Below are positions 1 to 13,095 of a stretch of DNA of 64,000 nt, piece after piece. Below the pieces are notes generated by a model that saw nothing but the letters and a program-made list of their open reading frames with translations, searched no databases and was not told the origin of the DNA. A program made the translations under genes and the position numbers. Positions within the stretch are counted from its first letter, which is position 1, and each line of letters opens with the position of its first letter. Source of the DNA: Azadirachta indica (taxonomy: Eukaryota; Streptophyta; Magnoliopsida; Sapindales; Meliaceae); the NCBI GenBank assembly GCA_022749755.1, contig CM040447.1, positions 7,028,545 through 7,092,544 on the forward strand, read 5' to 3'.

Positions 1-2223
1 CCCAAAGATTATGAATTTGAGAAGGAAGAGTTGATTCAACTTTGGATGGCACAAGGGTTTGTTGGTGGATCAAAAAAGAGTCAATGTTCAGAACATGTTG
101 GCAATGAATATTTTATGGATTTGCTTTTGAGGTCATTTCTTCAAGATTTAAAAGAAGAAGAATGTGAATATCGAAAAAGAAGATTAGTGACATGCAAGAT
201 GCACGATCTCATCCATGATCTTGCACAATCTGTTATAGGAAGCGAGTGTAATATGATGAAAAGTGAAGGAGATAATATTGATGAGAGAAATCGTCATATT
301 TCATTTGCTCCTAACTTAAGGTCATTGAAAATCTCAACAGCAATGCTCCAAAGAAGTTGTTTAAGAACATTTTTGCCATTGAACTTTGATACTGAATTAA
401 GTAACTTTCATTTTAGTAAATTCATATCAAGTTTCAGGTGTTTACGTACCTTGAAGTTATGCAATTTGAAGATAAGAAGATTGCCGACTTCTATTGGTAA
501 ATTAAAGCATTTGCGTTATCTTGATCTTTCATATAATAGACTTATCAAAAAACTTCCTAATTCAATGTCAAAACTTATAAATTTGCAAACACTTAATCTC
601 AATGGATGTAGAAAGCTCAAAATGTTGCCAAAAGATATGAAGAAAATGGTGAGTCTCCAGTATCTTATGATTGATGGTTGTTATTCTCTCACTTGTATGC
701 CACATGGGTTAGGGCGGTTGACTGGTCTTCGAAGATTATCATTGTTTGTAGTACACAAGAAGGATAGAGAAAATGAGGCATTGCGGGAATTAAAGGGGCT
801 GAACAAGTTAAGAGGAAGCCTAACAATTAAGGTATTGGGAGACGAAGAAAATATTGTTAATTTGGCTGAGGCCAACTTGGAAGAGAAGCAATATCTTGAG
901 TCCTTACGGTTAGAAGGGAGCATAGGATATGGACGAATGATAGTAGAAGGCCTTAAACCACACCCAAATCTGAAAGAACTACGTACATTTTGTATCGGGA
1001 GTGTGATGTTTTCTGGCTGCATGTCTTCCTTCACACATCTATCAAAAGTTCAAATAGGTAAAAGTCATAACTTACGAAGTATTACGCTATTGGGTCAATT
1101 ACCTTCTCTATTTTCCTTGCGTCTTGAACAATTAGAAAATCTGGAGTACTTATCAGAATCAGATAGAGTTGGTGACCATTCTTCTTCCACAGCACCAAAA
1201 ATGACATTCTTCCCATCGCTTGAGGAACTCGGAATCCAATTATGTAGGAGACTGAAAGGATGGTGGAAAATAAATGATAATCAAGTAACAACAACAATAG
1301 AAGAAGAGGCAGAAGTACTCCTTTCATTTCCTCGTCTCTCTGGATTATTTATTTGTGATTGCCCTGAGTTGACTTGCATGCCGTTATACCCAACCGTGGA
1401 AGAACTTTATTTATGGGATGCTAGCTCGAAGACACTTCAACAGACAATGAAGATGAAGATAAAGACTAGTGCATATGCAGATGCAGCAGGGCCGTCGACC
1501 TCTTATCCCGCCTTTCCTGCTCCTTCTCTTTCCAACTTAAAGTCTCTTAGTCTTCGATCAGTTAATGATTTAGAATGTCTACCAGAGTTGCTGCAAAGAG
1601 TCAGTTCTCTGGTGGAAATGGATCTATCATATTCCCCAAAATTGATTTCTCAGCTGCCTCAATGCATAAGACATCTATCATCTCTCCAGAAATTGACGAT
1701 TCGATATTGTGACCAACACGAATTACAATTTGATGATGATGATGATTGTCAATGGCAAGGCCTTGAGAGCCCCCTTTATTTAGAAATTTGTGGGGTTGAA
1801 AATATGGAGCGTCTCCCAAAGTGGATTAATCACATTACCACTCTGCAACAACTCGATATTGAACATTGTAGCAGTCTGACGTTTCTGCTAGAAGGGATGC
1901 AATTGGATAAATTGGAAATTCGAAAGTGTCCTCAATTGATAGAAAGATGTGGAAACAACAAGGGCGTGGAATGGCCAAAAATAGCTCACATCCCTAATAT
2001 TCTAATTGATCTTCGGTGGATCCAATTGGAAGGTCACTATCAAGGTACGTACTTACCTCTCAATCTGCAATCTATCTACCTATCTATCTATATATATATT
2101 ACTTTTTCTTTCCTGAAAATTATAAATTAAAAATTATATGTAGCGTCTCGTACATCTAATTTTGGTGTGTGTATATATATATATATATATGACTTTATCT
2201 GTGCAATAGGTGATGGAGCATGA
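1..2223 (+). CDS. CC-NB-LRR disease resistance protein (RGA-like), 5' part outside the window
   Basis: Intracellular immune receptor. The reading frame is open from base 1, which falls inside the ARC2 part of the NB-ARC domain (PKDYEF, then LIQLWMAQGF). An intact MHD motif follows (KMHDLIHDLAQ), then an LRR region of about 550 residues to the end. Exon 1 ends at 2044 (CAAG|GTACGT). The acceptor GTGCAATAG ends at 2209, and a tiny last exon (2210-2223) adds Gly-Asp-Gly-Ala and a stop. The downstream paralogue has the same arrangement, so I prefer the spliced end to the unspliced stop at 2130. The CC domain and P-loop lie upstream, so overall intactness cannot be judged; the visible part has no lesion. 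Family is clear; ligand or pathogen unknown. Confidence 0.9.
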
Positions 2224-2291
2224 ATGCTCCTGCGAACATAATGAGATCGTATCGTTCGACTGTCTGTGTATGCACAAAAACAAACGTTAAG

Positions 2292-2657
2292 GTAATCAAG
2301 CTTTCTTCTTTTCTCTCTCTACCATTAATTTTATTTATTTGTTAATTGTCTAATTCCCTTTTCAATTATGATCTTAATTGTAAGCAAAAATTAAATTTTC
2401 TCATAACTTTAACACACGTCCAGTTTTGATTGGGAGACGGGACAAATTGCTAAAAACAGAAGTCACCCAGCCTTTCGGGAATAATCCTTAAAACTTAATT
2501 CAAATGGATCGAGTACTGGTAATTAATTAATTACTTTTATCCTTTATTATTTAATTAATTTACTTTTGATACTTAAGTTCGTGTTTGCATTTGACTTAAT
2601 TTAGAGTATCTCATTCTCAAATACAATAATAATTCTTTGGAAGCAACAATTTTGCAG
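2292..2657 (+). other. Intron in the 3' untranslated region of the first CNL
   Basis: A donor AAG|GTAATCAAG follows the stop by 68 bases, and TTTTGCAG|GTTCACTGG closes the intron. The same donor and acceptor contexts recur behind the other CNL copies: donors near 8891, 10538 and 24493, acceptors near 10918 and 25013. That makes a transcribed spliced leader-out likely. Inferred from conservation and consensus only. Confidence 0.5.
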
Positions 2658-5332
2658 GTTCACTGGATTGCTATCAACAACAATTTTAGTCATCCTCGAC
2701 ATGAATAAAGGTCGCGTTTGGGAACTTCTAACTTCTTCAATCTCCTCATGCTTTTAATTATTTGTTTCATTCTTCTTTTTATTTATTTTAGTTTCTTTTA
2801 CTAAACCCATTTATGGTGTGATTTATGTGATTAATTTGTGTAGTTGGCCAAAGCAAATTATTTTCTTAATGTGTTAAGTCTTACTATAATTTAAAAGAGA
2901 AACTCTTATGTAATCTTATTATTTGTACATATTGAAGTTGATATCGGACTACGATTCCCTAGTTTTTTCTTTTTAAGTTTTCCACGTAAAAAATTGGTTT
3001 CCTTTATAAATATTCACTATTTTTTTGTTTGTGATTTTATTATTTTTATTATTATGGTGGAACATATTCTTTTTCTTTCAAACATGTATAGGCAAAAAAT
3101 TATTATCTCTTAAGTAATTTTCTTACACTTATTAGATATAATAATTATTCTAAATTTTCTATTACTAAAGATTTTTATCAATAGAATAGTGAATGAGGTA
3201 ATAAGTCATTTTAAAAATTATACAAATTTATTATCCAATCAATAAATTTTATATAACTTAAAATAAAAAATGTAAAATAATTAATTAAGACGTACAATTA
3301 AAAAGCAATTGCATATTTTCCATGTAAAGTTTAAGATATTTTTTAGAAACAATTTCATTAATTTAATTTTAGGAAAATCTTTTGATGAATTTTGGAAATA
3401 TTAAAAGAGTTGGTTGCTACAAGGTTCAATTTTGAAAAATCTACTTGCAAAGGAAAAGAAATTGAGGGGAATTTAATTTATCAATTCTATGTAATATTTT
3501 AAATAAAATAAATTTGCAAAGACTTTTTTTTTTATGAGAGTGGAAAATTTTACCTATGATTTTGTATTTTTTAAAATATAAAATACAATAAATTCTCAAA
3601 TTCTCGATTTTTTATTTGTTATTTATGAACTTTTAAATTTTTTTTTTTTTGTTAATACATTCTAATCAATATTTTGTTACTTTTGAGTTTTTTCATCCAA
3701 ACAAAATGTATTTTTATCTTTATAAGTTCTTCATATTTATTTCAAATGCATTTAGCATAAACTGCGAATTTGATGTGAAGTGATCACATAATATCTCATA
3801 ATCATATTTGGGAATTATAGTAGAATTTGCATTCGAAATTTCTGTTATATATTGTTAAGTTCCATGAATTTTTTATCACTGTTTTAAAAATAAGTCTAAT
3901 AATCTTTTTTCATATTTCAAAATTATCAATATTGTATAAAGAGTTTATTTTTTTGTGAGGCATTGAGGACAAAAACCAAGACATATTAATTAGTTGTTTC
4001 TGAAATTTTGGTCTATCAATTTTACTTTTTAAATCTTTTAGCAAATCCAGATTTTCATTTATGGCTCTACCCCTTTATATATTCATATGCTCATCACCCT
4101 TAGTTAATTTCTTCTGCACAACTTTTTTTTTTTTTAATGCACAAATCCTTTACGAAAATTATTTAATTTAAATTTATATAATATAGCCACGGTGAAAAAA
4201 TAAATATAAAGATAAAAAAGAAAAGAAAGCTTATATTTTTGAAAAGAAGAAGCTAATTGGAAGTAGCCAGCAACTTTTTCCATAAAATATATTGTAATTA
4301 TTAAGAGATAAGAATTGTCTTGCCCTTTATAAACAAAGAGGTAAATGTAATGTTGATAATGATGTGTGCCAACTTGTTTGATGAATGTCTTATGATCACT
4401 TTGGATTTTCATTTGTAGCCTGTTTTTATAAAACAATTCTTAAAATTTTACAATAATTTGATATGCGTATCTACATATGAAAATTTTACAAAGATTAATA
4501 AAATTATTTAAATTCGAGAAAGATACGAGTTTAAGAATAGTTTGAAAATGTGAATACATATTTCAGATTATTATTTTCTAATTGACATATCGTCATTTGT
4601 AAACCTGCTTTTAAGTTTGGAATAAAAATTTAATGTTAAACACTTTTTAAATTTTATATACTATAATTTATACTATATATGCACAAACATTAAATAAACT
4701 AACTAGTGCTATATTAGGATCTAATATAACAATTATTCTGCACGCTCATTAAGTACAAGATCATATGTTAATTCTAAGCTTAGCTAAAGTGTGAAAGAGT
4801 AACAATATAATGTAATTCTTTGGACCATTGAATTAAGATGTATGATTTATGGTCACAATGTCAATTCAAAATTTGAGCCTTGGGATACGACAACAACCTA
4901 TTTATTCTTTTCTACTTTATTAACATGTAAATTTATTGGATGGAAGACTTTTCAAAACGTGAAAGCACTTGAAACTTCTTGCAAAGTGATGATATCAAAT
5001 GTCGGATGAAATGCCAAAAAGACAACGACGACCTACCAGACCATGTCTACTCCTATCCTTTTGTCTTTTGATTATTTCCATTTGCTTTTGGGAAAGACCT
5101 TAAAATTTTAGTATTTAAATTGGTTAAGTTGACTGTAGCAGTACATTGTGAAAGGTTTGAAACAATATTCGGTAGTAACACAATAATGGTGTAGGCCAGC
5201 CCAACTCTCTTAACCACACAAAGTTAAATTTGGTCAATCATTCATTTCTTGCTAAAATCTTGCAGTCTTTCATAACATTCATCTGAAAATTTCATTTAAA
5301 AGCTATTTCACAGCAACTCAGAAGTCAAAGAA
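2658..5332 (+). other. AT-rich spacer between the two CNL genes
   Basis: No coding region is supported. The first part (to about 3,480) recurs downstream of other CNL copies (10.5-11.6 kb and 24.4-25.8 kb). The last part (about 4,190-5,330) recurs upstream of the broken CNLs (11.86-12.45 kb and 20.93-21.39 kb). The spacer is therefore the 3' flank of one CNL joined to the promoter side of the next. The 100-codon minus frame near 4.1-4.4 kb looks like chance. Confidence 0.6.
5129..5237. promoter_or_regulatory. Two W-box-like elements upstream of the complete CNL
   Basis: TTGACT lies at 5129-5134. GGTCAA, the reverse complement of TTGACC, lies at 5232-5237, about 100 bases before the start codon. 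WRKY factors are known to bind TTGAC(C/T) in defence gene promoters. Such short motifs also occur by chance in AT-rich DNA. Confidence 0.3.
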
Positions 5333-8300
5333 ATGGCTGAAGCAATTCTGTCAGATGTTGTAGGAAGAATTTTGGGAGTGTTGGGATCCCGAGCTTTGCA
5401 AGAAATCCAGTTGACCAAAGGTGCTAAAGACGAGCTTCTCAAGCTTAAGGACACTGTTGAGATCATCAACGGTGTTCTTCTTGATGCCGAGGACCAGTTC
5501 AACCAGAAGAAGAATCAAGCTGTGGCAGTTTGGCTTCGAAGGCTGAAAGATGCAGTTTATGATGCTGATGATTTGCTGGATGATTTCAACAGTCAACTTA
5601 AGCTGAAAGAGATGATGAGTGGTAGTAAAATGGCAAAAGAGGTACGCATCTTCTTCTCCGAATCTAATCAGATTGCATATAGTCTTAAGATGGGTTACAA
5701 AATTAAGGCTATTAGGGAGAGACTAGATGATATTAAAAATGATAAGCAATTCTTCCTTTTCAAGCATGATCATGGGAAAGGAGCAAATTATTATCATGCA
5801 TCTAAAAGGGAGCAAACACACTCTTTTGTACTTGAAGAAAATGTTGTTGGGAGGGATGATGATAAAAGTGCAATTCTACAATTGTTGCTCGATTCAAGTG
5901 GTTCAGACAATGTTTCGGTCGTTTCTGTCGTTGGCATTGGTGGTGTGGGGAAAACCACACTTGTTCAGTCTATATACAACACGGAGAAGGTGAAAACCCA
6001 TTTTCAGTTAAGGATATGGGTGTGTGTCTCTGATGATTTTACTGCAAGATCAATTGTAGAAAAGATCATAAAATCGATTACTCGTAAAGAACTTGAAAAA
6101 CTGGAAATGGACCAACTGCAACAGTTCCTTCGGGAGCAAATTGATGGAAAAAGATATCTACTTGTTTTGGATGATATTTGGAATGACAATTCGAGCAGAT
6201 GGAGTGACTTGCAAGATCTTTTAAGGAACGGTGCTAGAGGAAGCAAAATAGTGGTAACTAGTCGGAGTGAAAGAGTGGCAAATATTGCGAGTAGTCCTCC
6301 ATTAATCTATGTCTTGAGAGGCTTAACTAAAGACAAGTCTTGGATTTTATTTACAAAAGTTGCATTTGAACAAGGGAAGGAACTAAAAGATTCGAGTCTT
6401 GTAGCAATTGGAAAGGACATTGTAGCAAAGTGTGTTGGAGTTCCCCTAGCCATAAGGACTATAGGACGCTTACTTTACCGTAAAAGTAAAGAATATTGGT
6501 TGATTTTTAGAGATCAAGAATTGTCAGAAATAGTTCAAGAAGAGGGTGATATCTTGCCAATCCTTAAGCTTAGTTATGATCACCTTTCCTCACAATTGAA
6601 ACAATGTTTTGCTTACTGTACATTATTTCCCAAAGATTATATATTTGAGAAGGAGAGTTTAATTCAACTTTGGATGGCACAGGGCTATCTTAGTACATCA
6701 ATGAAGAACCAATGTTTAGAAGATGTCGGCAATGAATATTTTATGGATTTACTTTCAGGGACATTTCTTCAAGATCTAAAAGAAGAGGCAAGATTTCCAC
6801 AAGGAGGAGTAATGCGATGCAAGATGCATGTTCTTATGCATGACCTCGCACAATCAGTTGCAGGAAGAGAGTGTAAAGTGGTAACTGGATATAATTATGG
6901 AGATAATGTTGATAAAAGAAGTCGCCACATCTCATTTGATCCCAATTTGGGTTCATTAGAAATCCCAACTACAATGCTTAGGGCAAAGCATTTAAGAACA
7001 ATTTTGCCGTTGTGTTCATCTGGTAAACTGAATAAATTTCATCTCAATAAAATTTTATCAAATTTTAGGTGTTTGCGCAGTTTGAACTTAAGTTGTCTGG
7101 CCATAACAGAAGTGCCGACTTCAATTGGTAAACTGAAACATTTACGGTATCTCAATCTTTCATGGAATAAGGATATCAAAGAACTCCCTAATTCAGTGTC
7201 AAAACTTATAAATTTGCAAACGCTTAATCTCTGTAAATGTTTAAAGCTTGAGAAGTTACCAAGAGATATGAGAAAAATGGCGAACCTCCAGTATCTTATG
7301 ATCGATGGTTGTGATTCTTTGGGTGGTATGCCACGTAGAGTAGGGCAGTTAACTGGTCTTCAGAGATTGGTATTGTTTGTAGTGGCCAAGAGGGATAAAG
7401 AAAATGATGCGTTAAGGGAATTGAACGGGCTGAACAAGTTAAGAGGAAGTTTAACAATTAAAGTAATGGGAGACAGGGAAAATGTTAATCTAGCAGAGGC
7501 TAACTTGGAAGAGAAGCAACATCTTGAGTCCATAAGGTTAGAAGGGAATAAAAATGAGGGATATGACAAAATGACTGTAGAAGGCCTAAAACCACACCCA
7601 AATCTGAAAAAATTACATATATATGGTCTCAGGAGTGTGATGTTTTCTGGCTGCATGTCTTCCTTCACGAATCTAAGTGAAATTAAAATCTCTTCTTGTA
7701 TTAGCTTCCGAAACATTACGCCATTGGATCAATTACCTTCTCTACTTTCGCTGACTCTTGAATACTTACACAATGTGGAGTACATATCAGAATCAGACAG
7801 AGTTCCTGACGGTTCTACTTGCACACCACCAACAACAGCCACAGCGTTCTTCCCGTCGCTAAAGGCACTCACAATCTATAATTGTAGAAAACTGAAAGGA
7901 TGGTGGAGGATAAATGATGATCCAGCAACAATAACAACAGAAAAGGCAGAACTGGTTCCATTTCCTTGTCTCTCCCAATTATATATTTCGTATTGCCCTA
8001 TGTTGACTTGCATTCCACTGTATCCAACTTTAGAAGAACTCGTTTTATGGAAATCCAGTACGAAGACACTGCAGCAGACAATGAAGATGAAGATAAAGAC
8101 TAATGCAGATGCAAATACAGCAGCACCGTCAACTTCTTATTCCGCATTTTGTTCTTCCCCTGCTTTCTCCAACTTAAAGTCTCTCAGTCTTCGACTAGTT
8201 GATGATTTAGATTCTCTACCGGAGTTGCTGCACAGAGTCACTTCTCTTGTCGATATGGATATGTCATATTCCCCAAAATTGATATCTCAGCTGCCTCAAT

Positions 8301-8833
8301 GCGTAAGATATCTATCATCTCTGGAGAAATTGACAATTGGAGGTTGTGAGCAACCTGATTTACAATTTGATAATGCTGATGATTGTCATTGGCAAGGCCT
8401 TAGAAGCCTCTGCTATTTAGAATTTTATGGGGTTCAAAATATGGTGTGTCTCCCAGGGTGGATTCATCATATTACCACTCTCCAACATCTCCAGATTTCC
8501 CTGTGTAACAATTTGATGGGTCTACCAGAGGGGATGCAATTGGAAAAATTAGAATTTTCCCTCTGCCCTCATTTGTCAGAAAGATGTGGAAACGACAAGG
8601 GTGTGGAATGGCCAAAAATAGCTCACATCCCTAACATTCGTATTGATGGTCTGTGGATGCAATTGGAGGGTCGCTACCAAGGTACTTCTCCATTTACAGC
8701 GTTTCTTACATTTATTAGTTTAATTTTAGTGCAGATAAAGATGGAGATAGAACCAAAACAATCTATCTCTTGCAATTTATAATATTTCTTAATTTTTATT
8801 TTTACTTTCTGTGCAATAGGCGATGGAGAATGA
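5333..8833 (+). CDS. Complete CC-NB-LRR disease resistance protein (RGA-like), 1,120 aa
   Basis: Nucleotide-switch immune receptor, expected in the cytoplasm. Order: Rx-type coiled coil (about 1-110, with VYDADDLLDDF), NB-ARC with P-loop GIGGVGKTTL (about 201-210), kinase-2 LLVLDDIW (about 276-283), RNBS-B GSKIVVTSR (about 303), GVPLAIR (about 370), RNBS-D CFAYCTLFPKDY (about 425), MHD region, then LRRs to the C-terminus. The MHD motif reads MHV: residue 500 is Val where the neighbours have Asp. Exon 1 is 5333-8681 (CAAG|GTACTT). Exon 2 is 8820-8833, behind GTGCAATAG, and adds Gly-Asp-Gly-Glu and a stop. Without splicing the frame would run to 8782. The start is the first Met, in the conserved MAEAILSDVVGRIL context also seen in the broken copies. 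Length is normal for the class; pathogen specificity unknown. Confidence 0.93.
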
Positions 8834-9823
8834 AGGCTGCCTTTAATGATATCATGCTACCATGAATGCACCAAAGCTAATACATGTGCAGGTAGTCAAA
8901 CTTTCTTGTTTTCATTTTTCATTTTTCTTTTTTTACCATTGATTCTATTTATTTATTTATAATATCTAATTCCCTTCACTTTTGATCTTATAAACAAAAT
9001 AATCTCTCATAACTTTGACTCACAACCAATTTTGATTGATTTGAAAAACAGGGCATGAATGATTTGAAAAACAGGGTATAAAAAATGTCTCATAAAAACA
9101 GAGGTCAGCCTCCTTTGTGGAGTAATACTTCAAACTTTGAAAGGGATCAAGCAGTGATAATTAATTATATAATTTATTATTTAATTTACTATACATTTAG
9201 TAAATTAACATGAATTTTAAGATCTCATTTAGAGCTTCTTTACTCATTCGCCTGCATGCATTCATTGTGTCGTAAGTATCTCAAAGTCCTGTTCTTCTTA
9301 TTTTCCTTACTCCTTATTCTATATATATATATATATATATAAGCCAAGCCAATTAGGTTGCTATTCTACAAATATCTAATGCATATATTTGATTCTGTCT
9401 TTCTATGGATTTATGGTAGAAGATCTTCATGAAATGGATGAGACTCATTCTGTGGAGGTTTGCTCATATTCTGGACATAAGTTGACAGAAGTACTGGATT
9501 CATTTGGGAGATGCTAACTTAACTTCTTCAATTGTTTCCTCTTCTTCATATCCTCTCAGGGTAATTAATGACAATTAATACTTCTTGTGTTCTATACGTC
9601 TATTGCTCTTGATTATTTTATTTTGTACATATATTTTTTAAACCTATTTAGTGTTTGATTTATGTGACTTTTTGCGTTATTGTGAACCAAAACAAGTGGT
9701 TTTCTTAATCTGGTGCTCCAGTTATATTTTCATGAAACAACAATCATTTCCTTGTAGAAATCACTTGTATCAAAATCTTTCAGCATGGTGGAAAATCAGC
9801 ATAACTCAAATTCCTTAAATTTT
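8834..9823 (+). other. 3' flank of the complete CNL
   Basis: Non-coding. It holds a likely 3' UTR intron donor (GTGCAG|GTAGTC near 8891, 58 bases after the stop). The 16-base string GATTTGAAAAACAGGG occurs twice, at 9038-9053 and 9061-9076. An AT run lies near 9,320-9,341. Much of it is similar to the 3' flank of the first CNL (about 2.3-2.9 kb). Confidence 0.5.
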
Positions 9824-10461
9824 AGTGCAGATGCAGCGTCAACCTCTTGTCCCACTTTTCCTGCTCCAACTTTGTCCAACTTAAAGACTCTGTGTCTTCG
9901 AGAAGTTTATGATTTAGAATCTCTACCAGAGTTGTTGCAAAGAGCCAATTCTGTTGCGGAGATGGAGATTACAGACAGTCCAAGATTGAATTCTCAGCTG
10001 CCTCAATGCATAAGATATCTATCATCTCTGGAAAAATTGATGATTGGAGACTGTGAACAACTTCATTTACAATTTAACGATGATGATGATTGTCAACGGC
10101 AAGGCCTTAGGAGCCTCCGTTATTTACAATTTTCTAGGGTTGAAAGCATCGAGTGTCTCCCGAAGTGGATTACTCACATTACCCCTCTGCAACATCTCCA
10201 GATTTGGGATTGTAAAAGTTTGATGCGTCTACCAGAAGGGTGGAATGGCCAAAAGTAGCTCATATCCCTAATATTCAAATTGATGATCGGTGGATCCAAT
10301 TGGAAGGTCACTATCAAGGTATGTAAGTACTTCTTCAGCTGCAATCTATCTATCTATATCTATAATTTTCCTTTCTTGAAAATTATAATTAATAAATTAA
10401 AATTATAGCGCCTCTTACATCTAATTTTAGTGTATATTTTATGACTTTCTCTGTACAAAAG
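9824..10461 (+). pseudogene. CNL C-terminal LRR fragment
   Basis: Translation matches only the last 150 or so residues of the neighbouring CNLs, from the Ala/Ser/Thr-rich linker through LRR motifs such as LPQCIRYLSSLEKL and LPKWITHITPL. There is no CC or NB-ARC domain in front. After LPEG, about 70 bases present in the paralogues are missing, and the frame closes at 10258. The end of the ancestral exon (CAAG|GT at 10318) and the last intron with its acceptor (near 10461) remain recognisable. A Met at 9785 opens the frame, but I see no promoter or signal that would make this a real short gene. Best read as a duplication remnant. Confidence 0.8.
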
Positions 10462-12598
10462 GCGACAGGAATGCTTTTGCGAGCATAATGAGTACGTATT
10501 ATTCGATTGTGTATGCACAAGCACTGTTAAATGAGCAGGTAATCAAGCTTTGTTGTTTTCTTTTTCTGTGCCATTAATTTTATTTATTTTATTCATTCGT
10601 TAATATCTTAATTTTAAGCAGATTAAAATTTTCTCATAACTTTAACATATGCTATTTTCGATTGGAATCAGGACATAAATTGCTAAAAACGGAGGTCACC
10701 CTGTCTGTCTGGAATAATCCTTGAAGCTTAATTTCAAGTGGATCGAGCAGTGGTAATTAATTAATAATATCATTTATTATTTAATCAATTTAATTTTAAT
10801 ACTTAAGTTCGTATGTGTATTTGACTTATAATAATAATAATTCAACATATAAAATTAATTTAGAATATCTCATTCTCAAATATAATAATAATTCTTTGGA
10901 GGCAACAATTTTGTAGGTTCATTGGATTGCTACGAAATAAGGCCATGGCTGGGAGCTGCTAACCTCTTCAATTTCCTCTTGCTCTTGATTATTTATTTTA
11001 TCCTCAAGTTTTTTTTTTTTTAATTTTCTTTTGTTAAGCCCATTCATTGCGTGATTTACATTATTCGGTTGTGTGTAGTAGTGAGCCAAAACAAATTATT
11101 TTTTAATGTATTAAGCCTTTAGTGTAATTCAATAGGGGAACTTAATATAATCTTATTTATTTATAGTAAAAATTGATATCGAACAACGATCTCGTGATTT
11201 TTTATCTCCTTTTTTGATTTTCCAGGTAAAAATTGGTGTTTCTTTATAAATGTTTGTTGTTTTTTGTTTGCAATTTTATTCTTTTCATTGTTAGATATTG
11301 CATACAATATAATCTTATAATTTTTTTTCATGGAGGAAAAAATTGTTTTCTTCTTAAGCAATTATCTTATATTATCCAATCAATAAATTCCATTGCACCT
11401 CAGATGAAACTCAAACGATTACTTAAAGATACACAGTTTCATTGAAAAATTATTGCATATTTTTCATGCATACGTTGCCATATTTTTTCAGAAACAATTT
11501 GATTAATTTTTAAATTTTAGGAAATCTTTTCGCAAATTTCCAAAATATTAAAATAGTTGGTGGCTACTAGGTTCAATATCATAATCCACCTTTCCTTTTT
11601 TTTTTTTATGCCATTAATTCTATTTGTTTATTTTTAATATCTTACCTTTCCGTCTTCATCCTATAGAACAAAACTTTTCTCATAAACTGCTCAAAACAGA
11701 GGTCGGCCTTTGTGGAATAATCCTTGAAACTTTCAAATGGATCTAGCAGATTCTTTGTGTGTAAATAATTCTTTGTAAACAACAATTTGTAGGTTAACTG
11801 GATATATTTAATATTGCTAAGAAGAACAATTCTAGAGTCATTGTCTGGAGGTATATAATATAAACACCGTGAAAAAAAAATATATAAATACAAGGACCAA
11901 AATATTACAATTTTTTTAAAACATTATTGGAAATCGTAAATAGCAACCTTTTTCATAAAATATATTGTAATTATAATATTTGCTGTATGAAATGCTACGA
12001 GACTCTGTTAGTGAAGATATAAGAATTGGCTTCCTTTATAAATAAAAGAAGAAAAGGTCAAGATTGTGTGATAGTGATGTGTGCCATTTTTTTATGAATG
12101 TCTAATCACTATGGATTTTGATTTGTAGCTTTTAAAAAAAAATTCAATTCTAAGAATTTTACAATGATATCATATCATGTGTAAAATTATTATTATTTCT
12201 CGATCAATTTCATATGAAAAATATATTAAAAAATTACATGTAACACGAAGGTTTTTTCTCTCTTTTTTTTTAAGTGTGAAATGGTTGAATTTAGATATAT
12301 GATTTGGGTCACAATATTAAGTCACAATTGGAGCCTTAGCACAAGACAAGGAAACGACCTATTTACTTCATTAATATTTTATGAATGTATAAATTTACTG
12401 GAGGGAAACTTTTCAAAATGTGAAAGGTAGAATTGAATTTTGATAAATGAATATGAAAGAAAAGGAACTCCACCCAAAAAAAGGAAAAATAAAACATAAA
12501 GAAAAAGTTATTAATTTTATATGAGTAATGATGTAGATAATATTTTTAAATTTAATTTAACATAATTTTATAAATTTTTTTTAAAGAAAAAAATTAGC

Positions 12599-12636
<38 letters not shown>

Positions 12637-13095
12637 ATAATGAATAATGAATCTCAAGTATTACATTTAGTTAGTAAGTTGAGAGTTGAAAAAAAAGAAA
12701 AAAGTGAATAGATAAAAAGATAGTAGGATTGGAGTTTCAATAATAAGATTATTTTAATTATTTAATACTTTTATACCAACATGAAAATACTATAATAGGA
12801 AGTTCCTCGTAAACTTTTACAAACTTTTCTTCTGTCTATAAGTTTCACAAACCTCAAAAATAAATAAATATGAAAATACTCTTATTAATTTTTATCAATA
12901 ACGAGGTACATAATAATTTTGTAATAGTTTTAAATTTGGTGGGCGTAGATAATGCATTGGGCCTAGGAAGAAATAATATAATGCTAGCTAGCTCGAGACC
13001 ATACTTTCAGATATATGATATTGTGTGCTTTGATCAAAGTGTCCACCAAATTCACCGTATTCTGACAATCAGATCAGATCAAAGCAATTTCATTA
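10462..13095 (+). other. Non-coding spacer built of CNL flank copies
   Basis: 10.46-11.58 kb repeats the 3' flank of the first CNL, including the 3' UTR intron borders. A second, shorter partial copy of that flank starts near 11,600. From about 11,860 to 12,450 the sequence matches the upstream side of the complete CNL. An (AAT)n run lies at 12,600-12,634. No gene is supported. Confidence 0.6.
12600..12650. repeat. (AAT)n microsatellite
   Basis: About eleven TAA/AAT units in a row, followed by three AATG-type imperfect units. Confidence 0.9.

Noticed and set aside
681..1034. Minus-strand frames inside the CNL genes (also near 5,308, 6,004, 7,360, 22,913 and 23,302)
   Set aside because: They lie antisense to strongly conserved NB-ARC and LRR coding sequence and recur only because the sense gene is duplicated.
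2045..2130. Unspliced end of the first CNL with a C-terminal Ile/Tyr-rich tail
   Set aside because: The tail is translated intron. The conserved donor, acceptor and terminal exon in four copies argue for splicing, although intron retention may occur.
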